Shown here in pieces: positions 17,559-25,262 of a DNA stretch of 64,000 nt. Every line of letters starts with the position of its first letter. Position 1 is the first letter of the stretch. This DNA comes from JABJOR01 sp965603075 (GTDB taxonomy: Bacteria > Pseudomonadota > Alphaproteobacteria > Rhodospirillales > Casp-alpha2). The notes under the pieces were generated by a model, which saw only the letters and a program-made list of their open reading frames with translations, did no database searches and was not told where the DNA came from. The translations under genes and the position numbers were made by a program. The DNA lies in the NCBI GenBank assembly GCA_965603075.1, contig CBFDBO010000006.1, forward strand, positions 79,870 to 143,869. The letters are read 5' to 3'.

Positions 17559-17978
17559 ATGACAGATACACTTGAAGTCGCGCCGGATACTATAGAAACT
17601 GTGATCGCTGCGCTAGAATTTAATAATGATGGGCTTGTACCAGTCATTGCACAGCAACATGATACGGGTGAGGTTTTGATGATGGCGTGGATGAATTCTG
17701 ACGCTGTACGAGAAACGCTTACAAGTGCTCACGTTTGTTATTGGTCGCGCTCCCGACAAACATTATGGAAAAAAGGAGAAACCTCAGGACAAATTCAGAT
17801 GTTGGTTGATTTCCGGTGGGATTGTGATGGGGATACAATTCTTGCGTTGGTTAATCAACAAGGGGTTGCTTGTCATACCGGAAGAAAGAATTGTTTCTTC
17901 AATGCGGTTCGCGCGGATAGCGTTTCGATTATTGCAGATGTTGAGAAAGACCCTGATGAGTTATATGGACAAGATTAG
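17559..17978 (+). CDS. hisI: Phosphoribosyl-AMP cyclohydrolase
   Basis: Third step of histidine synthesis: opens the adenine ring of PR-AMP. The 139-residue monofunctional form shows MMAWMNSDAV, ARSRQTLW-like YWSRSRQTLWKKGETSG, the metal site DCDGDTIL, and the zinc cysteines in GVACHTGRKNCFF. The start is taken at ATG 17559; the frame opens seven codons earlier at 17538 without a ribosome-binding site. It stands alone here, away from other his genes. Its 3' end faces the PilZ-like gene with 3 nt between stops. Confidence 0.95.
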   Translation: MTDTLEVAPDTIETVIAALEFNNDGLVPVIAQQHDTGEVLMMAWMNSDAVRETLTSAHVCYWSRSRQTLWKKGETSGQIQMLVDFRWDCDGDTILALVNQQGVACHTGRKNCFFNAVRADSVSIIADVEKDPDELYGQD

Positions 17979-17981
17979 TTA

Positions 17982-18371
17982 TCAAGTCATATGAGCCGCC
18001 ATTTCGGTTTCTTTAGAGCGAGCAATAAAGTTTTCAAAGGCCATGCGATCTCTTCGATGATTTTGAGTGAACTTTATGGATAAGCTCTTAAAATCCTTGC
18101 GGGAAACTTCAGCTCTGATCATGACAGGAATCATTGATAAGTTTCCATAGCCTATTTTCCTGATAATAAGAGAATCCCCTTCATTAACATCGTTTTCTGG
18201 GTTGATACTTGTTTGAAAGCCAAACGCATTCCAAGCTAGGCTACGATAAATCGCTCCATCTAGTTCAAAGCGAATAATTGAACTGGAAGTGCGTTTAGAG
18301 ATTCGCCGGTCAAAATTTTCAATTTTAATTGTTTTATTACAATCTTCTACGGTGTTTTCTTTGTGTTCCAT
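17982..18371 (-). CDS. PilZ-like domain protein
   Basis: A 129-residue soluble protein. An RRISKR segment at residues 22-27 gives the RxxxR of the PilZ c-di-GMP site. It is followed by strand-like segments (IIRFELDGAIYRSLAWNAFGFQTS, GDSLIIRKIGYGNLSMIPVMIRAEVSR) with the spacing of a PilZ beta barrel. The second binding motif, D/NxSxxG, is not intact: the equivalent LAWNAFGF lacks the Asp and Ser. The identification therefore rests on fold-like pattern and one motif. It could be a degenerate c-di-GMP receptor acting on motility or a polysaccharide system; its target is unknown. Convergent with hisI and divergent from modA. Confidence 0.5.
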   Translation of the reverse strand: MEHKENTVEDCNKTIKIENFDRRISKRTSSSIIRFELDGAIYRSLAWNAFGFQTSINPENDVNEGDSLIIRKIGYGNLSMIPVMIRAEVSRKDFKSLSIKFTQNHRRDRMAFENFIARSKETEMAAHMT

Positions 18372-18476
18372 GTTACAACCTGTTTTAATATTCTTTAAAA
18401 TTTTAAAGATTAATAGTACGGATCGTTTATTAATATATTGCTACCAAGACAATGGATGGGGTCTAAGACCGGTATT

Positions 18477-19280
18477 ATGACGAAAACCTTCTTCTTAAAG
18501 AATTTATGGGCATTTATAATTATTATCGGCCAAATGATACCTTCACCCTCTTGGGCGGATAGTATTCGGGTGTTTGCAGCTTCAAGCCTCACGAACCCTC
18601 TTGGTGCTATTATCACTAAATTTACAGATAAGACCGGAATTGATGTGCAACATTCCTTTGCTGCAAGTTCAATTCTCGCCCGACAGATTATTAATGGCGC
18701 GCCTGTGGATATATTCATTTCAGCAAATGCAAGTTGGATGGATGAAGTTGCTAAAAACAACCTTCTTTACAATAATAATCGGCGCGTTGTGGCCAGTAAT
18801 ACGATAGCCCTTATCGCCAATAAAGAGGCGATGGATAATCAAGGTGTTCCCCCCCCTGCTCATAATACTATTGATGTAGACAACCCTTTGGTTGAATTGC
18901 TATCAGGAAACCATATTGCGATAGGCGACCCTGCGCATGTACCAGCCGGTATATATACCAAACAATCGTTGCAAAAATTTGGATTTTGGAAGCCCTTACA
19001 AACCAATTTTATTGGTATGCCTAATGTTCGTGCGGCTTTGACATTTGTTGAACGGGGAGAAGCCCTTTTTGGATTTGTTTACGCTAGCGATGTGCAATTT
19101 AGTAAGAAAATTACGTTGATTGGCTTGCTACCAATCGATAGCCATGATGCTATTGAATATACAGCTGGAATTGTGACGGATCGGCAACATCCAAATATTG
19201 AAAGCTTTATGGAATATTTGGAAACACAGGAAGCGCAGAAGATTTTTTTAGACAATGGTTTTTTACGACCGACTAACTGA
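18477..19280 (+). CDS. modA: Molybdate ABC transporter, periplasmic binding protein
   Basis: Binds molybdate (or tungstate) in the periplasm. The start is taken at ATG 18477 so that the protein begins with a signal peptide (MTKTFFLKNLWAFIIIIGQM, cleavage probably after SWA). Mature-domain motifs are VFAASSLTNPLGAI, HSFAASSILARQI, GAPVDIFISANASWMD, GDPAHVPAGIYTKQSLQ and GEALFGFVYASD, all typical of ModA. The frame is open another 13 codons upstream, but that would bury the signal peptide. First gene of modABC; modB follows after 7 nt. Confidence 0.94.
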   Translation: MTKTFFLKNLWAFIIIIGQMIPSPSWADSIRVFAASSLTNPLGAIITKFTDKTGIDVQHSFAASSILARQIINGAPVDIFISANASWMDEVAKNNLLYNNNRRVVASNTIALIANKEAMDNQGVPPPAHNTIDVDNPLVELLSGNHIAIGDPAHVPAGIYTKQSLQKFGFWKPLQTNFIGMPNVRAALTFVERGEALFGFVYASDVQFSKKITLIGLLPIDSHDAIEYTAGIVTDRQHPNIESFMEYLETQEAQKIFLDNGFLRPTN

Positions 19281-19287
19281 ATAAAGA

Positions 19288-19998
19288 ATGGGGACCACCA
19301 TCGATATATTAACATTCACCCCCATGGAGCAAGAGGCTATAGCGCTGAGCCTACGTGTGGCCATACTTGCAGTAATATTTAGTCTGCCGATTGCGATCCT
19401 GACGGCTTGGGTCCTCGCTCGTGTCAGCTTTCCCGGTAAAACTATCTTTAATGCTATTATCCATCTCCCCTTAATCTTACCGCCTGTCGTGGTTGGATAT
19501 TTATTATTGGTTATGCTTGGTAAGCGAGGCGTGATTGGACGTTTTCTGGATGAAGAGTTCGGTCTTTCATTTTCATTTAGCTGGCAAGGTGCCGCTCTGG
19601 CGGCTGCGGTAATGGCATTTCCTTTGATGGTTCGGGCAATTAGGCTGTCACTGGAATCCGTTGATCCCGGACACGAAGCCGCTGCGCGAACCTTGGGTGC
19701 CAATCCTTGGCGGGTATTTTTTACCATCACGCTTCCTTTGACACTGCCCGGTATTATTACCGGATGTTTATTATCATTTGCCCGCAGTTTAGGTGAGTTC
19801 GGTGCGACAATTACCTTTGTTTCCAATATACCGGGGGAAACCCAAACAATGCCGCTCGCATTATATTCTTTAATCAATACTCCCGGGGGCGAAAGTGGTG
19901 CTTCCCGGTTGGTTATGGCGGCGGTTATCTTATCACTGATGGCGTTGATTGTTTCGGAAATTATGGCCAAACGTATCAGCCGTCGGATGAAGGGGTAA
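19288..19998 (+). CDS. modB: Molybdate ABC transporter permease
   Basis: Inner-membrane channel subunit of the molybdate importer, 236 residues with about five hydrophobic helices. Family motifs are LPLILPPVVVGYLLL, EAAARTLGANPWRVFFTITLP (the coupling EAA motif) and ARSLGEFGATITFVSNIPGETQTMPLALY, which is nearly diagnostic of ModB. It lies 7 nt after modA and 3 nt before modC. Confidence 0.95.
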   Translation: MGTTIDILTFTPMEQEAIALSLRVAILAVIFSLPIAILTAWVLARVSFPGKTIFNAIIHLPLILPPVVVGYLLLVMLGKRGVIGRFLDEEFGLSFSFSWQGAALAAAVMAFPLMVRAIRLSLESVDPGHEAAARTLGANPWRVFFTITLPLTLPGIITGCLLSFARSLGEFGATITFVSNIPGETQTMPLALYSLINTPGGESGASRLVMAAVILSLMALIVSEIMAKRISRRMKG

Positions 19999-20001
19999 GT
20001 C

Positions 20002-21114
20002 ATGCTTGATGTAATGGTAAAAACAACCCTTGGCGATTTTCAATTGGATGTGACATTAGCTGCGGGGACGGGGCTAACGGCTTTATTTGGTCGATCGGGC
20101 AGCGGGAAAACTAAATTAATCAATGCCTTAGCTGGTTTAGATCGGGTATCAAAAGGTCGTATTGTTATCAACGACACAATACTGCTGGATACGGAGCATT
20201 CCATTAACTTACCACCTGAAAAACGCCGTGTGGGATATGTTTTCCAAGATGCCAGACTGTTCTCTCATCTCAGTGTTAAAAGAAATCTCAAATATGGAAT
20301 GGACCTGTTAAAACCGAAAGATCGACGCCATTCTTTAGAAGAAATAGTTTCTCTATTATCATTGGATAAATTACTTCATCGTCAACCATCCACTTTATCG
20401 GGCGGGGAAAAACAACGTGTTGCCATTGGTAGAGCATTGTTATCCAGTCCTGAGATATTGCTTATGGACGAGCCCTTAGCGTCTCTTGACCATCAACATA
20501 AACAAGAAATACTGCCCTTTATCCGAAAATTACGCGATGAAGTTGGCATTCCTATTATCTATGTAAGCCATTCCATTGATGAGGTCATTCAATTGGCTGA
20601 TACCATGGCGGTAATGTCTGAAGGTCGCATCGTTGCCCATGGCCTTGTAGAAGACTTGATGGCACGTCTTGACCTTCATCCTTTGACGGGGCGTTTTGAA
20701 GCAGGGGCGGTTATTAACACAGTTGTCGCACAACATGACCGCATATATGGTTTGAGCGAATTGGAATTCCCGGCTGGATTATTTCGTGTCCCCCTCACCT
20801 CGGCGGAGATCGGAACCTCTTTAAGATTACGTATCAGGTCTCGTGATGTATCGTTATCTCTTGATAAGCCTCACTCTACGAGCGTTTTGAATGTATTCCC
20901 TGGAACCATTACTGAAATAGGTCCCATGGGGGATGCTGCCCAAGTGGATGTTTTGGTGGATATAGGTGTTCCACTTATTGCAAGAATAACGCGCCGTTCC
21001 GTGGACGACCTTGGGTTAAAACCCGGTGTTGAGGTCTATGCAATGGTTAAGGCGGCAGCGATTGATCGAAAAAACATTGGAAATGTTGAAAAGCATAAAA
21101 CCATAAGTCAGTAA
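20002..21114 (+). CDS. modC: Molybdate ABC transporter ATP-binding protein
   Basis: ATPase of ModABC, 370 residues: an NBD (about 1-230) followed by a C-terminal TOBE/Mop-like domain (about 290-360) that binds oxyanion. Motifs are Walker A FGRSGSGKT, Q-loop YVFQDARLFSHLSV, signature LSGGEKQRVAIGRALL, Walker B LLMDEPLASLD and H-loop YVSHSIDEV. The TOBE segment includes SVLNVFPGTITEIGPMGDA and VDVLVDIGVPLIARITRRS. It ends the operon and is followed by a hairpin. Confidence 0.95.
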   Translation: MLDVMVKTTLGDFQLDVTLAAGTGLTALFGRSGSGKTKLINALAGLDRVSKGRIVINDTILLDTEHSINLPPEKRRVGYVFQDARLFSHLSVKRNLKYGMDLLKPKDRRHSLEEIVSLLSLDKLLHRQPSTLSGGEKQRVAIGRALLSSPEILLMDEPLASLDHQHKQEILPFIRKLRDEVGIPIIYVSHSIDEVIQLADTMAVMSEGRIVAHGLVEDLMARLDLHPLTGRFEAGAVINTVVAQHDRIYGLSELEFPAGLFRVPLTSAEIGTSLRLRIRSRDVSLSLDKPHSTSVLNVFPGTITEIGPMGDAAQVDVLVDIGVPLIARITRRSVDDLGLKPGVEVYAMVKAAAIDRKNIGNVEKHKTISQ

Positions 21115-21116
21115 GC

Positions 21117-21155
21117 ATACCATTTTCATATTATCTTATGGTATACAATTTTCTT
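21117..21155 (+). terminator. Probable terminator after modC
   Basis: ATACCAT (21117-21123) pairs with ATGGTAT (21138-21144) over a 14-nt loop and is followed by ACAATTTTCTTT. The stem is short and AT-rich, so strength is uncertain. Confidence 0.45.
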
Positions 21156-21219
21156 TAATTAACGCATTGTTAACCGTAATTTGAGATATTAAGTCGAACT
21201 TATAAAGTGGAGTAACAAA

Positions 21220-21492
21220 GTGGCTGATTCAGAAGATGATGCAAAATCTGGCGCTATCTATGAAGTCGTCGTAGAGATTTCTGCAGTTTTAGGGACATCG
21301 ATGATGCCAATCAGCCAAATTTTGAAACTTGGTCGTGGCGCTGTTGTCGAACTGGACCGTCGGGTCGGTGAGAACATCGAACTGAAAGCTAATAATCAAC
21401 TTGTTGCTCGGGGTGAAATTATTGTTCTTGATGAATTGCTTGGGGTTACTATTTCTGAAATCGTTAAAAGTAATCTGACGCAAAACTCTTAA
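21220..21492 (+). CDS. fliN: Flagellar motor switch protein FliN
   Basis: C-ring component that binds CheY-P and helps set the direction of rotation. At 90 residues it is the short alphaproteobacterial form, consisting almost wholly of the SpoA-like domain: VEISAVLGTSMMPISQILKLGRGAVVELDRRVGE, then LVARGEIIVLDELLGVTISEIV. The start is a GTG at 21220, preceded by GGAG. It is not accompanied by fliM, fliG or other flagellar genes. A probable fliG begins at the far right of the window. Confidence 0.93.
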   Translation: MADSEDDAKSGAIYEVVVEISAVLGTSMMPISQILKLGRGAVVELDRRVGENIELKANNQLVARGEIIVLDELLGVTISEIVKSNLTQNS

Positions 21493-21519
21493 TACCCAGA
21501 TGTCTTCGGAGAATTACAG

Positions 21520-21726
21520 ATGCAAATAACAACAGACATATACAGAACAGCTAATCTGCTTATTGAATCCTATGGTGAAATGGCGGTTGTTGGGGCGTCG
21601 ATTAAGGCCGATCAATGTCTTCAGTCTGGCGATCATGATGGTCGTTCTGTCTGGTTGCGAGTTGCACAATGTGTCGAACTGTTAATGGATGATGAAACCG
21701 CTCCCAAAGGCACCACAATTAATTAA
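21520..21726 (+). CDS. Small conserved-type protein of unknown function
   Basis: A 68-residue soluble protein, MQITTDIYRTANLLIESYGE at the start, then GASIKADQCLQSGDHDGRSVWLRV and an acidic end. The pattern of an Ala-rich helix, a GD-x-DG-x-x-VW turn and a second helix recalls a family of small uncharacterised alphaproteobacterial proteins (possibly the one called DUF6961; this is from memory). It lies 27 nt after fliN with GGAG 15-16 nt before the ATG, and is followed by a strong hairpin, so it is probably co-transcribed with fliN. No enzymatic or membrane motif is visible. Confidence 0.65.
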   Translation: MQITTDIYRTANLLIESYGEMAVVGASIKADQCLQSGDHDGRSVWLRVAQCVELLMDDETAPKGTTIN

Positions 21727-21751
21727 GATGAATTGCTTTGCCCTAAAAAGC

Positions 21752-21783
21752 AAAGCCTCCCGTAAATTAATACGGAAGGCTTT
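21752..21783. terminator. Hairpin terminator between the 68-residue gene and the small zinc-ribbon gene
   Basis: AAAGCCTCCCGT (21752-21763) pairs with ACGGAAGGCTTT (21772-21783), with one mismatch, across an 8-nt loop. TTTTG follows on the plus strand, and on the minus strand the hairpin is followed by GCTTTTTAG, so it can serve both convergent genes. Confidence 0.85.
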
Positions 21784-21817
21784 TGTATCACTTTGGTTTG
21801 AGTAATTAGCGCCTATA

Positions 21818-21985
21818 TTAGGCAGCTTGTCCCTCACGCCATGCAGCAGTACCTTTACAGGCAGCACATACACGCTCACCATAATGCAATGACGCAAAGC
21901 TATCACTGCACATTAAGCATTTACGAGATTTCTTCTGTTCGCTGTAATCAGCGGTTGGTTTCTTCGTATCGCGGGAAGACGACAT
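21818..21985 (-). CDS. 55-residue CxxC/CxxC zinc-ribbon protein
   Basis: This short gene encodes MSSSRDTKKPTADYSEQKKS, then RKCLMCSDSFASLHYGERVC and AACKGTAAWREGQAA, ending in TAA at 21818-21820. Two CxxC pairs (Cys23/26 and Cys40/43) separated by 13 residues form a treble-clef or ribbon-like zinc site. The N-terminus is basic and polar. The ATG at 21985 has an AGGAG site 8 nt upstream, and a hairpin terminator follows the stop, so it looks like a complete transcription unit. Function is not known; small zinc-ribbon proteins commonly bind nucleic acid or protein partners. Confidence 0.75.
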   Translation of the reverse strand: MSSSRDTKKPTADYSEQKKSRKCLMCSDSFASLHYGERVCAACKGTAAWREGQAA

Positions 21986-22316
21986 TCGACAGTCTCCTTA
22001 AGTCTATAGTTTCATATGATGGTTGGTATTTAACACAAAACAAATAAAATTCATACTTCTTTTTTGTGCGCTGCAACATTTCCCCAGAAAAGTTGGTTAA
22101 CTGATATTACAATAAGGTGTCATCATTAATAATGACCGTTACTCTCAATCTAATATTCACGAAAAATCAATATAGCATGTTTAATTTAAAATTATAACTG
22201 CTATTTTCACATATCAGCTATGTTTCTAAGGTTATTCTTTGGACAATTTCCAATTGATTGCGTAAAATTATGATATATTGGCAGAAAAATATCTCCTCCC
22301 CTTTCATCGCAGGTTA
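21986..22316. other. Gene-free AT-rich spacer with one palindrome
   Basis: No credible reading frame lies here. It must hold the promoters of the divergent zinc-ribbon and FrnE-type genes. GTCATCATTAATAATGAC at 22119-22136 is a palindrome with a single mismatched pair and may be an operator. Nothing else was recognised. Confidence 0.5.
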
Positions 22317-23009
22317 ATGATTGAAATGCAGATAGACATAATTTCTGATATAACCTGCCCTTGGTGCTTTATTGGCCTCAAAAGATTCGGTTTGGCCTTA
22401 TCTCGGCGACCTCATTACCTTACCGAAATTAAATGGCGACCGTTTCTGTTAAACCCTGAATTGCGGGATGGAATTCTTGACCGTGCGAATTATCTAGAAC
22501 GTGTATTTGGTAGTAAATCGAGGATTAAACAGTTTTACGAAGCAATAGGGGCTGCAGGAAAAACAGTAGGCATTGAATTTAATATTGAACAATCTGAGCA
22601 TACCCCCAGTTCAATCAATGCGCACAGTGTCATTCTTTTGGCTGAGAAATATGGCAAAGTTTTGCAAATGGCAGAATTATTGTATTTAGCACATTTTACA
22701 AACTTACAAGATATCAGCGATCCCGTAATTTTAATAGATTTAGCCTCTTCAATCGGCATTCATGCAATTGATGTTGAAAAGGTTTTGAGCGACGAAAACC
22801 GGTACAATAATATATATGAAGACAATACGAAAATTCACAAGTTGGGCATAAATGGTGTGCCGTCCTATATTTTTGCTGGAAAAAATATTATCTCGGGTGC
22901 TCAGGAGCCAGAAACATTGCTGCATATGGTCGATTTAATGGCGACTCTTGATGAGAGAAGCCCTCACATAGATACAAAGAAAGATCCAATACGTGATTCA
23001 CAATTCTAA
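22317..23009 (+). CDS. DsbA-family thiol oxidoreductase, FrnE type
   Basis: Thioredoxin-fold protein of the DsbA/FrnE (2-hydroxychromene isomerase-like) group, about 230 residues with no signal peptide, so probably cytoplasmic. The active site is CPWC in DIISDITCPWCFIGLKRFGL. The helical insert holds INAHSVILLAEKYGK, and the cis-proline loop is NGVPSYIFAGKNIISGAQEPE, a hallmark of FrnE proteins. The start is ambiguous between ATG 22317 and ATG 22326; the frame opens earlier at a TTG (22278) with no family similarity. Likely a disulfide oxidoreductase or isomerase in oxidative-stress metabolism; substrate unknown. Confidence 0.85.
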   Translation: MIEMQIDIISDITCPWCFIGLKRFGLALSRRPHYLTEIKWRPFLLNPELRDGILDRANYLERVFGSKSRIKQFYEAIGAAGKTVGIEFNIEQSEHTPSSINAHSVILLAEKYGKVLQMAELLYLAHFTNLQDISDPVILIDLASSIGIHAIDVEKVLSDENRYNNIYEDNTKIHKLGINGVPSYIFAGKNIISGAQEPETLLHMVDLMATLDERSPHIDTKKDPIRDSQF

Positions 23010-23247
23010 ACTAGCCGCTCTCATCGCAATCCCGTCGGGCTTGCTTATTACAATGTTATTTCTCTGGTTATTTGACATCGATATCGCAACTTGGGAGCAC
23101 CTGTCAGAATTCCCAGCGAATTGGTCTTTTCTGGATTTGGCGGCAAATGGGTTTTCTATTATGATGTTTGGTGGTTCTACAAGGGCAATTTACCGAGCGC
23201 TAACGGGCAAATATGACGACCCTTCTGATCAGGATGTTACTCTTTAG
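22993..23247 (+). CDS. Small putative membrane protein
   Basis: An 84-residue frame starting at GTG 22993, overlapping the end of the FrnE-type gene by 17 nt and the end of lpxB (opposite strand) by 11 nt. It has one strong membrane segment (about residues 7-27, LAALIAIPSGLLITMLFLWL) and a second weaker one (about 47-62). There is no recognised family. Sensible hydrophobic patterning and filling of the only space between two genes support it; the lack of a clear ribosome-binding site and the overlaps count against it. Confidence 0.4.
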   Translation: MIHNSKLAALIAIPSGLLITMLFLWLFDIDIATWEHLSEFPANWSFLDLAANGFSIMMFGGSTRAIYRALTGKYDDPSDQDVTL

Positions 23248-24424
23248 CCTTTGCAAATTGATGGATTGTTTCTAAAACCCGCCTTGCCCCATCTTTGCTT
23301 GGATTGACATTACCCTTGCCTAATTTTATGAGGGCTTCTTCATAAGATGACAGTTGTTGTTGGCGTGCACCTGAATCAATAAATAATTGCTCAACATCAC
23401 GTGCGAGGACTTCGGGTCGGCAGTTTTCTTGAATGTTTTCTGGGGTAACCAAACGGTTGAGTATGAGATTAATCAATGAAAAGTACTTATTCTTTAAAAC
23501 AAACTTTGCAATAAGCGCTGTTAGGCCAGAGACCCGGTAGGCAATGACGGCAGGAACTTTGGCAAATGCGAGTTCCAAAGAAACCGTGCCGGATGCCGCT
23601 AATGCAACTTCACACGCCTTCAATGCATCTGCTTTCTCGTCTTTATTTTGAATAATGGTTGCTGATATTGTGCGAGAATTAAGCATCCTTTCGACCGTGG
23701 CATGGGTGGTGGAAACGGTTGGAATAATTAAGTGCAGTGTCGGTATTCGTTTTTTTAGTAATTCAAAAGTATCACAGAAAACAGGCAGTAATCGTTCAAT
23801 CTCGCTTCTACGACTCCCCGGCAACAAACATAATAATCGTTTATCGTCGGATATTGTATAACGTGTTTTAAAGGCTTGGGCGTCCCCTTGATCAAGGTTG
23901 CTTTCCAAAATGGGGTGACCGATAAAGCTGCATTTAAGCCCCTCTTTTTCAAAATAAGGGGGCTCAAACGGAAGCAGTGCCAGCAAGTGGTCTAAAAACT
24001 GTGCAACTTTACGCGCCCGCCCTGGCCGCCACGCCCATACACTGGGGGCCACATAATGTACGATGGGAATAGAGCGCACCGATGCACGTTTTTTTAATTT
24101 TTTAGCAACGCGGAAACAAAAGTCCGGCGCATCAATGGTAACAACACAATCTGGTTTTATGTGTTCCGCTGAGCTGACCGTTTGATTAATACGTTTAATC
24201 AATAAAGGAAGTCGCGGAAGGATTTCCGATAGCCCCATTACGGCCAGATCATCCATAGGAAATAAACTTGATAACCCTTGTTCCTGCATTGCAGGGCCAC
24301 CAATGCCATAAAATTCAATATTGGGGTGCTGGGTTTTAAGGCCCCGCATTAGTGAGGCCCCCAGTTGATCACCGGAGTGTTCTCCCGCGACAAGGAATAT
24401 CTTAAGTGTTGGATTACTCTCCAT
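23237..24424 (-). CDS. lpxB: Lipid-A-disaccharide synthase
   Basis: Glycosyltransferase that joins UDP-2,3-diacylglucosamine and lipid X to form the lipid A disaccharide, at the inner membrane. Family motifs are LVAGEHSGDQLGASLM at the N-terminus, YGIGGPAMQEQGL, HYVAPSVWAWRPGRARK and the C-terminal donor-site region ASGTVSLELAFAKVPAVIAYR. The start is taken at ATG 24424 (395 residues), which overlaps lpxI by 11 nt; 12 further codons are open upstream. Last gene of the envelope superoperon. Confidence 0.95.
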   Translation of the reverse strand: MESNPTLKIFLVAGEHSGDQLGASLMRGLKTQHPNIEFYGIGGPAMQEQGLSSLFPMDDLAVMGLSEILPRLPLLIKRINQTVSSAEHIKPDCVVTIDAPDFCFRVAKKLKKRASVRSIPIVHYVAPSVWAWRPGRARKVAQFLDHLLALLPFEPPYFEKEGLKCSFIGHPILESNLDQGDAQAFKTRYTISDDKRLLCLLPGSRRSEIERLLPVFCDTFELLKKRIPTLHLIIPTVSTTHATVERMLNSRTISATIIQNKDEKADALKACEVALAASGTVSLELAFAKVPAVIAYRVSGLTALIAKFVLKNKYFSLINLILNRLVTPENIQENCRPEVLARDVEQLFIDSGARQQQLSSYEEALIKLGKGNVNPSKDGARRVLETIHQFAKAKE

Positions 24425-25262
24425 GAGTAACGATCTCATCCACATTAACCGATTTAACAAAAAGTCCTAGTTTATCGGCGAGGGAAAGAACCTCTTCCCG
24501 GTCAATGATGAGAGAGCGCCCGGCTTCAATGACAATACCATTTAACCCAGCATTAGAGGCGACCTCGACAGTTTTAATGCCAATGGTCGGCAAATCAATG
24601 CGAAGTTCTTGTTGTGGTTTGGCAACTTTGGCGAGGACACCGCCTCTTACGTCACCGCCTCTTTGTGAGGTTAAATGATTAATGAGTGCGTCCGTACCTT
24701 TGTGATCTTCCAGACCAATCACAGAACCATTACAAGCGATAGCGGCCTGCCCTTTGTCTTGTCGCCCAAGATCTTGGGCTGCTTGTACGGCTAGTTGTAT
24801 ATCAATAGTGTCCAACGCAGATGGCACAGTATGAGTTGAGAGATCGATTGTGGCCAATAAATCAGGAACGACACTTTCTGCTGAAACAACTTTGAAGCCA
24901 AGTTCACTTTCTAATGTTTTAATGAGTGTTGAAAAGACACCATCATCCCCTAAATCCATAAAGCGTGTTCGAGCGAGAAATTTAGCAGTCCATAAATCAG
25001 GGTAAAATTGACTCATGCTCGGTCGGCTTATGCCCCCTGCAAAAACTAAGTCTTCGACATCTTCATTCTTAAGTGTTCGAATTGCTTCGCCCGCAGCGCC
25101 AAGGCGCACCCATGCATGAGGCGAGCTTGATACCAAAATTGGATCGGCTTGTTCCTTAAAGGCAATGACAAAATATTCTCGAGCGCTATCTTTACAGGCT
25201 TGAATGATCAAGGCTGGTAGTTGCCCACCGCCAGCCAGAATGCCTAATTTACGCTCCATCAT
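24414..25262 (-). CDS. lpxI: UDP-2,3-diacylglucosamine pyrophosphatase LpxI
   Basis: Produces lipid X from UDP-2,3-diacylglucosamine, the step done by LpxH in enterics; alphaproteobacteria use LpxI. The protein starts MMERKLGILAGGGQLPALII and has the family blocks GAAGEAIRTLKNEDVEDLVFAGGISRP, FLARTRFMDLGDDGVFSTL, ALDTIDIQLAVQAAQDLGRQD, HKGTDALINH and LPTIGIKTVEVASNAGLNGI. Start at ATG 25262 or the next ATG 25259; both overlap the end of lpxA. It lies between lpxA and lpxB, as in most alphaproteobacteria. Confidence 0.95.
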   Translation of the reverse strand: MMERKLGILAGGGQLPALIIQACKDSAREYFVIAFKEQADPILVSSSPHAWVRLGAAGEAIRTLKNEDVEDLVFAGGISRPSMSQFYPDLWTAKFLARTRFMDLGDDGVFSTLIKTLESELGFKVVSAESVVPDLLATIDLSTHTVPSALDTIDIQLAVQAAQDLGRQDKGQAAIACNGSVIGLEDHKGTDALINHLTSQRGGDVRGGVLAKVAKPQQELRIDLPTIGIKTVEVASNAGLNGIVIEAGRSLIIDREEVLSLADKLGLFVKSVNVDEIVTHGE

